Part shown: positions 51,681-59,771 of the stretch, one piece after another | Numbering within the stretch: position 1 is the first letter of the stretch | Layout: every line of letters starts with the position of its first letter | Origin: Alphaproteobacteria bacterium | Lineage (GTDB): Bacteria; Pseudomonadota; Alphaproteobacteria; Micropepsales; Micropepsaceae | Direction: 5' to 3' | Assembly (NCBI GenBank): GCA_947467345.1 | Contig: CANIHD010000004.1 | Span: 62,001 to 126,000 of the forward strand | Length of the DNA: 64,000 bases | Made by a program: the position numbers and the translations under genes | The notes under the pieces: generated by a model | What the model was told of the DNA's origin: nothing | What the model saw: only the letters and a program-made list of their open reading frames with translations | The model's database searches: none

Positions 51681-51961
51681 TGGGCGCGCTGTCGCCCGGC
51701 GACCGCGTGCGTGTGCGTGACGATTATCCCGTCGGCCACATTCGTACGCCGGTCTATGTGCGCGGGCACGAAGGCATTGTCGCGCGGGCTTTTGGAAAAT
51801 TCCGCAATCCGGAAACCCTCGCCATCGGGCGCGACGGCATGCCGATGAAGGTCTTGTTCGAGGTACGTTTCCGCCAGAAGGATCTGTGGCCTAATTACAG
51901 CGGATCGGACAACGACACGCTGCTGATCGATCTCTACGAACATTGGCTGGTCAAGGTTTGA
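51677..51961 (+). CDS. Nitrile hydratase beta C-terminal-domain subunit (thiocyanate hydrolase alpha-like)
   Basis: The 94-residue protein is the SH3-like C-terminal half of nitrile hydratase beta: LSPGDRVRVRDDYPVGHIRT, VYVRGHEGIVARAFGKFRNP, MKVLFEVRFRQKDLW and DLYEHWLVKV. Its separation from the N-terminal half, and the gene order beta-N, beta-C, alpha, match the three-subunit thiocyanate hydrolase layout (scnB, scnA, scnC). Confidence 0.88.
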   Translation: MMGALSPGDRVRVRDDYPVGHIRTPVYVRGHEGIVARAFGKFRNPETLAIGRDGMPMKVLFEVRFRQKDLWPNYSGSDNDTLLIDLYEHWLVKV

Positions 51962-51967
51962 CGCACC

Positions 51968-52603
51968 ATGCATGACCACGATCACCATGACCATCACCAC
52001 GAAAACGATCACGCACCGGTGGCGAAAGACGAGAAGATCCACTCCTACTACCAAATACTCGGTCTGGCGCTGAAGGAACTTCTGATCGAGAAAGGCGTGA
52101 TCACCGCCGACGAGGTGCGCAAGGCAATAGAGTACCGCGACTCCATAACGCCGGCGAACGGCGCACGGATGGTCGTCAAAGCGTGGACCGAACCGGCTTA
52201 CAAAGTGCGGCTGCTCGCCGACGGCGTTGCCGCCAGCAAGGAACTCGGCCTCGATCCCGGCGCGCTTAATCTGGTGGTGGTGGAAAACACTCCAGACATT
52301 CACAACGTGATCGTCTGCACGCTGTGCTCCTGCTACCCGCGCAATATTCTGGGCTTGCCGCCCCCCTGGTATAAAAGCCGCGAATACCGCGCCCGTGTGG
52401 TGCGCGAGCCGCGCGCCGTTTTGGCGGAATTCGGCACGCGACTGCCCGAGACCGTCGAGGTACGGGTGCACGATTCGACCGCCGACATGCGCTATCTGGT
52501 GCTGCCCATGCGCCCCGCTGGTGCTGAGAACCTGGACGAAGCAACGCTGGCAGCTCTCGTTACGCGCGATTGCATGATCGGCGTCAGTCTGCCGCAAGCC
52601 TGA
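51968..52603 (+). CDS. Cobalt-type nitrile hydratase alpha / thiocyanate hydrolase gamma-like catalytic subunit
   Basis: The 211-residue catalytic subunit carries the metal claw VCTLCSCYPRNILGLPPPWY with Cys117, Cys120 and Cys122; Thr between the first two Cys marks the cobalt rather than iron type. The N-terminus (residues 2-15) is unusually His/Asp-rich and could bind cobalt. The family hydrates nitriles to amides or, in thiocyanate hydrolase, thiocyanate to carbonyl sulfide. The substrate here is unknown. No cobalt chaperone or amidase gene is adjacent. Confidence 0.9.
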   Translation: MHDHDHHDHHHENDHAPVAKDEKIHSYYQILGLALKELLIEKGVITADEVRKAIEYRDSITPANGARMVVKAWTEPAYKVRLLADGVAASKELGLDPGALNLVVVENTPDIHNVIVCTLCSCYPRNILGLPPPWYKSREYRARVVREPRAVLAEFGTRLPETVEVRVHDSTADMRYLVLPMRPAGAENLDEATLAALVTRDCMIGVSLPQA

Positions 52604-52704
52604 CTTTTTCGTTAGCATCGAATGGCGGTTTCGAGTTGACGAAGCCGGTCCCTTTTCGTCACGGTCGTTGCGGAATCACCTATGAGGGGCTCTTGCCCAT
52701 AGCT

Positions 52705-53463
52705 ATGCCTAAATTCCCGGGATCAAGCAGCCTTGTGCTGGCAGCCGCACTGCTCTGTTTAGCGCCGGTATTTTCTACCATCGCGCACGCGGCGGAAGCC
52801 CAGGCAACAACCGCCATTCCAACCGGCGCACGCGATTTGAGCGGCGTGTGGTGGACCAAGAGTTTCAATCCCAGAATTCTTCCAGCGCGCGGCGCTTCGC
52901 CCCCTTTCACGCCGGTGGGTGCAGCGCGCTACGCCGACAATGTCGCGAAGCTACGCGACGGTTCCTTGGAAGACCATTCGCGCGTCTGGTGCTCGCCTGA
53001 TGGGTTACCGCGCGCGTGGGCTCAGCCTTATCCGTTCCGCATCGCACAAACCGCGGACAAAGCGGTCATCATCTATGAAAGCAATGCTGCGTTCCGCGTT
53101 GTCGAGATGAACAAAGACGTTCCGCCCGAGAGCGATTGGCTGCCCTATTTCATGGGCAATTCCTACGGCAAGTGGGACGGCAATACGCTCGTCGTCAATG
53201 TTGTGGGTTTCAAAACGACGACAACGTTTCTTGACGATAGCGGCGTGCCGCAAAGCGAGCGCTTACGCCTCACCGAACGCCTGCGCAAAATCGGCAATGA
53301 TGAGTTGGAAGTAATTGTTACTGTCGACGATCCGGTGATGTTCACCGAGGCCTGGGACGCACGCTTCGTGTTTCAGCGTCGCGATGACATTCAGCATTTC
53401 GATTTCTGGGTTTGCGGCGAGCCGCACCGCGACACGCGCTCAGTTCAGGGAGCTCCGCGATGA
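52705..53463 (+). CDS. Exported protein of unknown function (GDTLVV family, copy 1)
   Basis: The 252-residue product has a signal peptide (SLVLAAALLCLAPVFSTIAH) and a mature part starting ARDLSGVWWTKSFNP. It contains YFMGNSYGKWDGNTLVVNVV, ERLRLTERLR and a late VTVDDPVMFTEAWDARF, a pattern shared with the next two genes and seen in many exported proteins of Sphingomonadales and Acidobacteria, all uncharacterised. A WCSPDGLPRAW segment contains the first Cys. I start at ATG 52705. Its stop overlaps the next ATG. Confidence 0.8.
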   Translation: MPKFPGSSSLVLAAALLCLAPVFSTIAHAAEAQATTAIPTGARDLSGVWWTKSFNPRILPARGASPPFTPVGAARYADNVAKLRDGSLEDHSRVWCSPDGLPRAWAQPYPFRIAQTADKAVIIYESNAAFRVVEMNKDVPPESDWLPYFMGNSYGKWDGNTLVVNVVGFKTTTTFLDDSGVPQSERLRLTERLRKIGNDELEVIVTVDDPVMFTEAWDARFVFQRRDDIQHFDFWVCGEPHRDTRSVQGAPR

Positions 53464-54284
53464 GCCATTTGCGAACATTGCTAATGGGATGCGCGCTTGC
53501 GCTGGTGACGAATACGGTTGCGGCGCAGACGCCGAATTTCGGCGGTGCATTGTGGAATCGAGGGCTCGGTCCTTACGATCCGCCGTCAACAGGCGCAGGC
53601 CCAGTGCAGAACCCACCGGATATGCCCTTCGTGTTCCGCAACAATCGCAGCAACTATATCGGCGATACGACCAATCCCATCCTGCAGCCTTGGGCGGCCG
53701 AGCGCATACGCGCGCAAACGCAAAAGGAATTGGACGGCCATCAAGCCGGCACCTCACAGCAGACCTGCCGCCCCTCCGGCGTGCCGGGAATTCTTTATCT
53801 CAATGACCTCGTGCAAATCGTGCAGCGCCCGGATCTTGTTATTTTCCTCTACGCGCGCGGCCATCAATGGCGCATCGTTCACCTCGATGCGCAGCATCCA
53901 ACTAATCTCACGCCGTCCTGGTATGGAAATTCCACGGGCCGCTACGAAGGCGACACGTTGGTGGTCGACACGATCGGGCTGAACGACAAGCCGTGGGCCG
54001 ATCGCTACGGCACGCCGCAAACAAATCTGATGCATGTCGTGGAGCGTTATCGCCTAACGCCGGATCCGCACCCACCGCAGGGACAAGAACCGAAAGAGGT
54101 GCTCGAAGTACAGTTCACCATCACCGATCCCGGCGCGTTTACGATGCCCTGGTCGGCTCTCACGCGTTACCGGCAAGCCGGCGGCACCGAGCTCGACGAA
54201 CAAATTTGCCAGGAGAATAATCGCGAACTGGGCGAAGAGATTAGACCTCTAGTGCCCCACGCGGATTACAAATACCCGTATTGA
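53460..54284 (+). CDS. Exported protein of unknown function (GDTLVV family, copy 2)
   Basis: The 274-residue product has a signal peptide (RTLLMGCALALVTNTVAAQ). The core is WYGNSTGRYEGDTLVVDTIG, YGTPQTNLMHVVERYRLTPD, FTITDPGAFTMPWSALTRYR. It is closer to copy 3 than to copy 1: both also share ILKPWAA or ILQPWAA and IWQ/HQWRIVHLDAQHP-type segments. It overlaps copy 1 by four bases (ATGA). Confidence 0.8.
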   Translation: MSHLRTLLMGCALALVTNTVAAQTPNFGGALWNRGLGPYDPPSTGAGPVQNPPDMPFVFRNNRSNYIGDTTNPILQPWAAERIRAQTQKELDGHQAGTSQQTCRPSGVPGILYLNDLVQIVQRPDLVIFLYARGHQWRIVHLDAQHPTNLTPSWYGNSTGRYEGDTLVVDTIGLNDKPWADRYGTPQTNLMHVVERYRLTPDPHPPQGQEPKEVLEVQFTITDPGAFTMPWSALTRYRQAGGTELDEQICQENNRELGEEIRPLVPHADYKYPY

Positions 54285-54287
54285 ATT

Positions 54288-55124
54288 TCAGAAATCCGGC
54301 CAATCGTCTTTCGGGATCGGATATTCGCTGCCATCGGAATCTTTGGGATTCTCGGCGCAGCGAACTTCTTCCCAATTGTCGGCGCGCACGCGCCGATAGC
54401 GTTGAATGCCCGACCATGGCGTGGTGAATGTCGCCGGATCTTCGACGGTGAATCGCACTTCCAATGTTTGGCCATTGTCGATCAGGCGATAGCGCTCGAT
54501 CACATGCATCGCCTCCGTTGCCGGCGTGCCGAAATAATCGATCATGCCTTCGGCCGTCATGCCGACGGTATCGATCACCAATGTGTCGCCGTCATAGCGG
54601 CCGACGGAATGGCCGTAAGGCGTCGGCGCCAAATCTTTCGGATGCTGCTCGCCGAGATAAACACGCCGCGTTTGCTGATCGCGCTGATAGATCATGGTGA
54701 CCATCTTCGCTTCTTGAAGAAGAAACACCGGCTCGCGCAGCAGCAGCACGTGCGGTGTTCCCACCAGTTCGCACAATTGCAGCGGCTGCCACGGCGACTC
54801 TTCGCGGCCAATCTCTTCGGCTGCGCGCGTGCGCACCGCATTCGCGGCCCAAGGCTTCAAAATGGAAGAGGTCGGATCGCCGATCCAAAGGCGCGTTCCG
54901 GGAAGCCCTTTGCCGGCATCTTGTCCGTAAAGATGCGGCAGGCCGGGCATGTTGGTGACGGGACCAGGGCCCGACTCCGGCGGCCAGAAATGGGAAATGT
55001 TGTGCGCGAAGGTACCAGAAAGATCGGGAATCTTTGCCTGCTCGGCAGACAGCGCGGAACCGCATACCAACACAAAGGCAGCGCAGAGTCCGGCCACCGA
55101 CATACCACTCGCACTATGGCGCAT
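54288..55124 (-). CDS. Exported protein of unknown function (GDTLVV family, copy 3)
   Basis: The 278-residue product has a signal peptide (SVAGLCAAFVLVCGSALSAE) and the core PYGHSVGRYDGDTLVIDTVG, FGTPATEAMHVIERYRLIDN, FTVEDPATFTTPWSGIQRYR. It is on the opposite strand, three bases from the end of copy 2. I start at 55124, where GGGGAA precedes the ATG. The shared architecture suggests a periplasmic ligand-binding or enzyme fold, but function is unknown. Confidence 0.8.
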   Translation of the reverse strand: MRHSASGMSVAGLCAAFVLVCGSALSAEQAKIPDLSGTFAHNISHFWPPESGPGPVTNMPGLPHLYGQDAGKGLPGTRLWIGDPTSSILKPWAANAVRTRAAEEIGREESPWQPLQLCELVGTPHVLLLREPVFLLQEAKMVTMIYQRDQQTRRVYLGEQHPKDLAPTPYGHSVGRYDGDTLVIDTVGMTAEGMIDYFGTPATEAMHVIERYRLIDNGQTLEVRFTVEDPATFTTPWSGIQRYRRVRADNWEEVRCAENPKDSDGSEYPIPKDDWPDF

Positions 55125-55340
55125 GTGAATTCCCCGCTTTTTCCTGGGCAATATTAGCATGGCGGATCGGGCGGGGGCGACGCCGTTGGGGGACGGCCAT
55201 AGTGCCCTCCACAGGGGAAGCGCTCCCGGCGGCGTGATCACGCGGTTTTCACCAAAACCCGCGAAGGGGCTGTTACAGCCGGCGAAAAATCCATTATTCT
55301 AGGTCTAACACCGGCCCATGAGCCGGAACGGGAGACGATT

Positions 55341-55742
55341 ATGAAATTCAGAATTCTGGCACTTGCAGCGGCAGCTTCGGCTTTTGTGGCCGGCTCAGCT
55401 TTGGCCCATCATTCCTTCGCCATGTTCGATGCCAACAAGACCACCAAGCTGGCGGGCACCGTGAAGGAATATGAGTGGATCAACCCGCATGCCTGGATTC
55501 ACCTATCGGTGACAGCGGCCGACGGCAAGGCTCAGGAATGGTCTTTTGAAGGTGGCTCGACCGGCCAGCTCGCGCAGACCGGATGGACGCGGGAAACGTT
55601 GAAGCCCGGCGACAAGATCACAGTTGGCTTTCATCCGCTGAAAGACGGTTCCTACGGCGGGCAGTTGTTGGATATCGCGTTCCCTGACGGACGCACACTT
55701 TGCCAGGGCGCCGCATGCCGCGCGGCACGCCCCGCACAATAA
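55341..55742 (+). CDS. Exported DUF6152 protein
   Basis: The 133-residue product has a signal peptide (ILALAAAASAFVAGSALA) then HHSFAMFDANKTTKLAGTVK, EWINPHAWIHLSVTAADGKA and KPGDKITVGFHPLKDGSYGG, the DUF6152 pattern. Two His at the mature N-terminus suggest metal binding. The family often neighbours the GDTLVV-type exported proteins, as here. A terminator follows 64 bases after the stop. Confidence 0.86.
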   Translation: MKFRILALAAAASAFVAGSALAHHSFAMFDANKTTKLAGTVKEYEWINPHAWIHLSVTAADGKAQEWSFEGGSTGQLAQTGWTRETLKPGDKITVGFHPLKDGSYGGQLLDIAFPDGRTLCQGAACRAARPAQ

Positions 55743-55795
55743 AAACTGGCCAGTAAAAATTCGCTCAATAAGAACTGGCCAATAAAAATTCACCC
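55743..55795. repeat. Short direct repeat
   Basis: Two 24-bp units, AACTGGCCAGTAAAAATTCG (then CTC) and AACTGGCCAATAAAAATTCA (then CCC), stand 29 bp apart right after the DUF6152 stop codon. This is probably a local tandem duplication. Confidence 0.7.
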
Positions 55796-55806
55796 AGGAA
55801 ATGACG

Positions 55807-55838
55807 CGAAAGCCGCCGTAAGGCGGCTTTCGTTTTAT
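55807..55838 (+). terminator. Intrinsic terminator of the DUF6152 gene
   Basis: CGAAAGCCGCC and GGCGGCTTTCG form an 11-bp stem with a GTAA loop, followed by TTTTA. Confidence 0.9.
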
Positions 55839-55860
55839 GCATCAAGAGGATTGGTTTTTC

Positions 55861-55904
55861 TCCTCATCCTGAGGAGCGCCGAAGGCGCGTCTCGAAGGAT
55901 GAGG
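55861..55904. repeat. REP-like palindrome family A, copy 3
   Basis: TCCTCATCCTGAGGAGCGCC and GGCGCGTCTCGAAGGATGAGGA form the same palindrome as at 25578 and 39247. It lies between the DUF6152 terminator and the end of the Sfp-type gene. Confidence 0.87.
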
Positions 55905-55908
55905 ACGT

Positions 55909-56628
55909 CTACGCTTCGGGCGATGATGGAGGATCCCAGGGCACGAGATCAACGGCAATCTCCGCGCCTTCCAGCGCCACGGCCGCCGCATAATCACTCG
56001 CGACATCGAGCGCCGTCAAAATCCATCCGCCGGTTTGCAAAGATTCGCCTTCTCGCCCTAGCCCAACCTCTACCTCTTTGGGCGATCGGCTTAGCCCCGT
56101 TCCTTGCGCTTTAAGAAGAGCTTCTTTCCGTGTCCAGCACGCGAAAAACGCAGGGAACCGATCGTCCGGGCTCACGCGTGACAAGGCCGACAATTCCTTC
56201 GGGGTGAAGGCGCTAGGCGCAATCGTGTCGACAGGAATGTCCCGCCGTATGCGTTCAATATCGATGCCGACCTCAAGTCCATTCGCCACGGCAATAATTG
56301 TCATCGCGTCGGAGTGCGACACGTTGAACCGAATGGTTGGCGCCGCTTCAGGCGCAATAACAAAGGGCTTGCCATAGCGGCTGCGATCGAACGCGATGGC
56401 GGAGGTGGGCGCGCCAAGATATTCGCCAAGCACCGACAGCACCATGACGCGCGCCACCGCGTGGCGGCGGCGCAAAGCCTCGTCGCGAAACCGATCAATG
56501 GAAGCGCGCTCTTCCGGACCAAGCGTGCGGGACAGCTTTTCGACATCCGGTGCCGACAGCGTCTTGCTGTCGAAATACCAAACGTCAATCGCACCCATGC
56601 GCGGCAGCGCGCGGCGAAGCTCGGTCAC
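55909..56628 (-). CDS. 4'-phosphopantetheinyl transferase (Sfp type)
   Basis: The 239-residue enzyme has IRFNVSHSDAMTIIAVANG, VGIDIERIRRDIP (Mg-binding Asp-x-Glu) and FFACWTRKEALLKAQGTGLS, the three Sfp motifs. It activates carrier proteins of polyketide, peptide or other synthases with the CoA-derived arm. No carrier-protein gene is in the window. It starts at a GTG 14 bases after the aquaporin stop and is probably co-transcribed with it. Confidence 0.92.
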   Translation of the reverse strand: MTELRRALPRMGAIDVWYFDSKTLSAPDVEKLSRTLGPEERASIDRFRDEALRRRHAVARVMVLSVLGEYLGAPTSAIAFDRSRYGKPFVIAPEAAPTIRFNVSHSDAMTIIAVANGLEVGIDIERIRRDIPVDTIAPSAFTPKELSALSRVSPDDRFPAFFACWTRKEALLKAQGTGLSRSPKEVEVGLGREGESLQTGGWILTALDVASDYAAAVALEGAEIAVDLVPWDPPSSPEA

Positions 56629-56642
56629 GACAGCGCCGCCTT

Positions 56643-57335
56643 CTATTTCTTGTCACCACTCACCGAGCGATAGGTGACGCCTCCGAGAACGGCGCCCACA
56701 ATTGGCGCCACCCAGAACAGCCACAATTGCTGGATCGCCCATCCCCCCACGAATAAAGCGGGGCCGGTGCTGCGCGCCGGGTTCACGCTGGTGTTGGTGA
56801 CGGGAATGCTGATGAGATGGATGAGCGTCAGGCAGAGGCCGATAGCGATGGGTGCGAAGCCTTTCGGCGCCCGCGCATCCGTGGCGCCCATGATGACGAA
56901 GAGAAAGACGAAGGTCATCGCAATTTCGGTAACGAAGGCAGAGATCAAGGAATATCCGCCTGGCGAATGTGCGTCATAACCGTTGGACGCGAAGCCGCCC
57001 GCGACATCGAAACCGGGCGCGCCGGACGCGATGACGAACAACACGGCGGCGCCGAAAATCCCGCCCAGAACTTGCGCGCCGATATAGGGCACCAGATCGC
57101 TGGCCGGAAACCGTCCGCCGACAAACAGGCCGACCGAGACCGCCGGATTCAAATGACAGCCCGAAATATGTCCGATGGCAAAGGCCATCGTCAGCACGGT
57201 GAGACCGAAGGCGAAGCTGACACCGAGGAGGCCGATGCCGACATCCGGAAAGCCCGCAGCCAGAACGGCGCTGCCGCAACCGCCAAGCACCAACCACGCC
57301 GTGCCGATGAACTCGGCAACCAGGCGATTTGCCAT
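56643..57335 (-). CDS. aqpZ: Aquaporin Z-like water channel
   Basis: The 230-residue protein has six membrane helices and the two half-helices with NPA boxes: [16 protein letters not shown] and [16 protein letters not shown]. The C-terminal Arg after the second NPA is the selectivity-filter Arg. [20 protein letters not shown] is the typical AqpZ start. It conducts water across the inner membrane. I start at ATG 57335. Confidence 0.94.
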   Translation of the reverse strand: MANRLVAEFIGTAWLVLGGCGSAVLAAGFPDVGIGLLGVSFAFGLTVLTMAFAIGHISGCHLNPAVSVGLFVGGRFPASDLVPYIGAQVLGGIFGAAVLFVIASGAPGFDVAGGFASNGYDAHSPGGYSLISAFVTEIAMTFVFLFVIMGATDARAPKGFAPIAIGLCLTLIHLISIPVTNTSVNPARSTGPALFVGGWAIQQLWLFWVAPIVGAVLGGVTYRSVSGDKK

Positions 57336-57570
57336 TCCCGTACGCCCCTCCCCCATTTTTTGTCTTGTGCAATTTGACGCCTGAAAGCGGGGCGGAGGCA
57401 AGTGGCGGCTATGGTGATCGCAAATATTTCGCGGCGAGCCTATTCGCGGCGAATTTATTTGGCAGGGGCATGCATTTCGCAAGCACCCTATCCGTCATTC
57501 CGGGCGCGGTGCCGCGCGTTAACGTTGCGCCACAGACCCGTGAACCAGCATCTGTGGCGGATAATAAAAA

Positions 57571-58035
57571 TTACTTCGCGGTCGGATCGAACTCCATGTG
57601 ACAGCCGCTGCAAATCTCCAGCAGCGTGTCGCCCGCCGTCGCCAATGCCATCTGATTTTTGCCGTCGACGGCCCCCTTGGCGTCATTGACGGCGGCGGCC
57701 ATTTTTTTCGTCCACTCCTGCCAGGCGGGGGTCTTGCCCCGCGCCTGTTCTGCTCCCGAGAAACCGCCCTTCCTTATTGTCGGTATCGCACCCACCAAGT
57801 CTGCCGACGCCTTCTTGAGGCGGTCCCAATCGGCATCGGTCACCTTCTCAGCGTACCCAAGATCCCAAATCGGTTGCGTTGCGGGACCGACGACATTCGC
57901 CATATAGGCGCGGAAAGTACCTGGCGCGGGTGCATCGGCGGCCTGGGCCGACACGGATAAAATCCCGCTAATTCCCGCGAAGCTCGCCAATAGGAGCGCC
58001 GAAATTTGGAGGTTGGTCGTTAATACATGTTTCAT
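57571..58035 (-). CDS. Cytochrome c'-type c-type cytochrome
   Basis: The 154-residue product has a signal peptide (ISALLLASFAGISGILSVSA, cleavage near AQAA) and a single heme site CSGCH close to the C-terminus (TLLEICSGCHMEFDPTAK). A C-terminal CxxCH in a helical protein of this size matches the cytochrome c' or related four-helix group. It lies in the periplasm, with roles in NO binding or electron transfer. The start region is divergent from the creatininase gene. Confidence 0.83.
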   Translation of the reverse strand: MKHVLTTNLQISALLLASFAGISGILSVSAQAADAPAPGTFRAYMANVVGPATQPIWDLGYAEKVTDADWDRLKKASADLVGAIPTIRKGGFSGAEQARGKTPAWQEWTKKMAAAVNDAKGAVDGKNQMALATAGDTLLEICSGCHMEFDPTAK

Positions 58036-58213
58036 AGCGAACTCCCGGGCGGACTATTGTCTATACGCAGCTTGTGTTTACCGCCCTCACGACGCAGCCA
58101 TTACGGTTCTATCAACCCACGCTAAAATACGCTCTTGCGCCCGCCTACCTATGGCGCGGATTATAGGTTCTCGTTCTGTTTTCAACCGCCAGAAACGCGT
58201 TCCGGAGGACATA

Positions 58214-58999
58214 GTGGGCACGCGACTTTGGTCCGAATTGAAGACGAGCGATTTTGCCGGCGAGAGCCACGCGCGCATCGCCGTGCTTCCCGTTGCGGCC
58301 ACTGAACAACACGGGCCGCATCTTCCGCTCGGAACCGACGCCTATATTCTGGAAGCCATCCTCGCGCGCGTCGAGACCGAGGAGGACATTCTCATTCTGC
58401 CGCTGCAGACGATCGGCGACAGTCTGGAACATAGTGATTTTCCCGGCACGCTTTCGCAGCGCGCCGAAACTTTGATTACGTCGTGGCTTGCGGTGGGGCA
58501 CGCGGTTGCGGAAACCGGCATTCGCAAACTCGCAATTCTCAATAGCCATGGCGGGCAGCCGCAGATCGTCGACATCGTGGCCAAGCGCCTGCGCGCCGAA
58601 CGCGGCATGGCGGTGGCGCGCATCAATACGTTTCTGCTGGGCGTGCCCGAAGGTCTTTTCGCGAGCGACGAGCTTGCCTTCGGCTATCACGGCGGCGAGG
58701 TTGAAACCTCGATGATGCTGGCGGCGCGGCCTGATCTGGTGGACATGAAAGCTGCCCAGAGTTTTTCTAGCAGCGCGGCGAAGATGGCGCGCGAGAATAT
58801 TGCGCTTTATGCCGAGGGTGCAGCCGCTCTTGCCTGGCAGGCGCAGGATTTGAATCCACAAGGTGTCACCGGCAACGCCGCGGGAGCCGATGCGATGCAG
58901 GGCGTGCAAGTTCTGTCGTATATCGCACGGCGTGTGTCGGACGCGTTGTCTGATTTAGCCGCGCTGGATTTGTCGGATTTGCGCGAAGGTCCTGGCTGA
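58214..58999 (+). CDS. Creatininase-family metal amidohydrolase (possible pyrimidine/FAPy deformylase role)
   Basis: The 261-residue enzyme has the metal ligands of the family: TEQHGPHLPLGTD (Glu31, His33, Asp42), LNSHGGQPQ (about 110-117) and FGYHGGEVETSMML (about 152-165). Relatives include creatininase, MftE and the archaeal ArfB, which removes formate from the FAPy intermediate of riboflavin and deazaflavin synthesis. The next gene encodes a RibD-type reductase, which supports a GTP-derived pyrimidine role, but that is inference. I start at GTG 58214 because GGAGG ends five bases earlier. Confidence 0.87.
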   Translation: MGTRLWSELKTSDFAGESHARIAVLPVAATEQHGPHLPLGTDAYILEAILARVETEEDILILPLQTIGDSLEHSDFPGTLSQRAETLITSWLAVGHAVAETGIRKLAILNSHGGQPQIVDIVAKRLRAERGMAVARINTFLLGVPEGLFASDELAFGYHGGEVETSMMLAARPDLVDMKAAQSFSSSAAKMARENIALYAEGAAALAWQAQDLNPQGVTGNAAGADAMQGVQVLSYIARRVSDALSDLAALDLSDLREGPG

Positions 59000-59000
59000 A

Positions 59001-59771
59001 TTGTTCGCGGCGACAGATACACCCGACATCGCAGCGTTATGGGACGCGCTGCGCGCGCACACGCGCGGTGCCGCGATGCCCGCAGTTCCGCCGCACCTCG
59101 CCGATTTCGCCGCCCTCTATCTTCCTATCGCCGCGCCTTCGCGCACGCCGTTTGTCATGGCCCAGCTTGGGCAAAGTCTCGATGGCTATATCGCGACGTA
59201 CAGCGGCGCGTCGCATTATGTCACGGGGCCAGAAAGCCTCGTCCATCTCCACCGTTTGCGCGCGTTGTGCGACGCCGTTGTTGTCGGCTGGCGCACCATC
59301 GCGGCTGACGATCCGCTTCTCACTGTGCGCCGCGTGACGGGAGAAAATCCCTTGCGCGTCATAATTGACATCGCAGGAAGATTGCCCGCCAGGCATCGCG
59401 CCTTTGCGAATAGCGCGCCCGGCGCGCTTCGCCTTACGGGACCCAATATTCCACCACTTGATGGTGTCGAGAGTGTTGGTTTACCACTGGACGGAAACCG
59501 CTACCGTCCCGAAGATGTCGTAGCCGTGTTGGCAGCGCGCGGGTGCCGACGCATTCTTGTCGAGGGCGGTGGCATCACCGTATCGAATTTTCTAGCCGCG
59601 GGCGCTCTGACACGACTCCATGTTGTGGTGGCGCCGCTCATCATCGGCGAAGGAAAACGCGGACTTGCGTTGCCCGGCGTGAATTCACTGAACGACGCTT
59701 TGCGCCCGCCAAACCGGCATTACGCCATGGGCGCGGACATACTCTTCGATCTTGATCTCGGCGGGCGTTGA
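59001..59771 (+). CDS. RibD C-terminal-type NADPH-dependent reductase
   Basis: The 256-residue protein has the reductase domain of RibD/DHFR superfamily: VMAQLGQSLDGYIATYSGAS (about 51-70), HRLRALCDAVVVGWRTIAAD, DPLLTVRRVTG and the Gly-rich RRILVEGGGITVSNFLAAGA. The N-terminal deaminase domain of RibD is absent, and residues 1-45 replace it. It probably reduces a ribosylamino-pyrimidine to the ribityl form or acts on a pterin. It starts at TTG one base after the creatininase stop. A separate ribD for flavin is not in the window. Confidence 0.85.
   Translation: MFAATDTPDIAALWDALRAHTRGAAMPAVPPHLADFAALYLPIAAPSRTPFVMAQLGQSLDGYIATYSGASHYVTGPESLVHLHRLRALCDAVVVGWRTIAADDPLLTVRRVTGENPLRVIIDIAGRLPARHRAFANSAPGALRLTGPNIPPLDGVESVGLPLDGNRYRPEDVVAVLAARGCRRILVEGGGITVSNFLAAGALTRLHVVVAPLIIGEGKRGLALPGVNSLNDALRPPNRHYAMGADILFDLDLGGR

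Noticed and set aside
58036-58213. FMN riboswitch before the creatininase-RibD genes
   Set aside because: The 178 bases lack the conserved FMN-element strings, and no multi-stem layout could be drawn.
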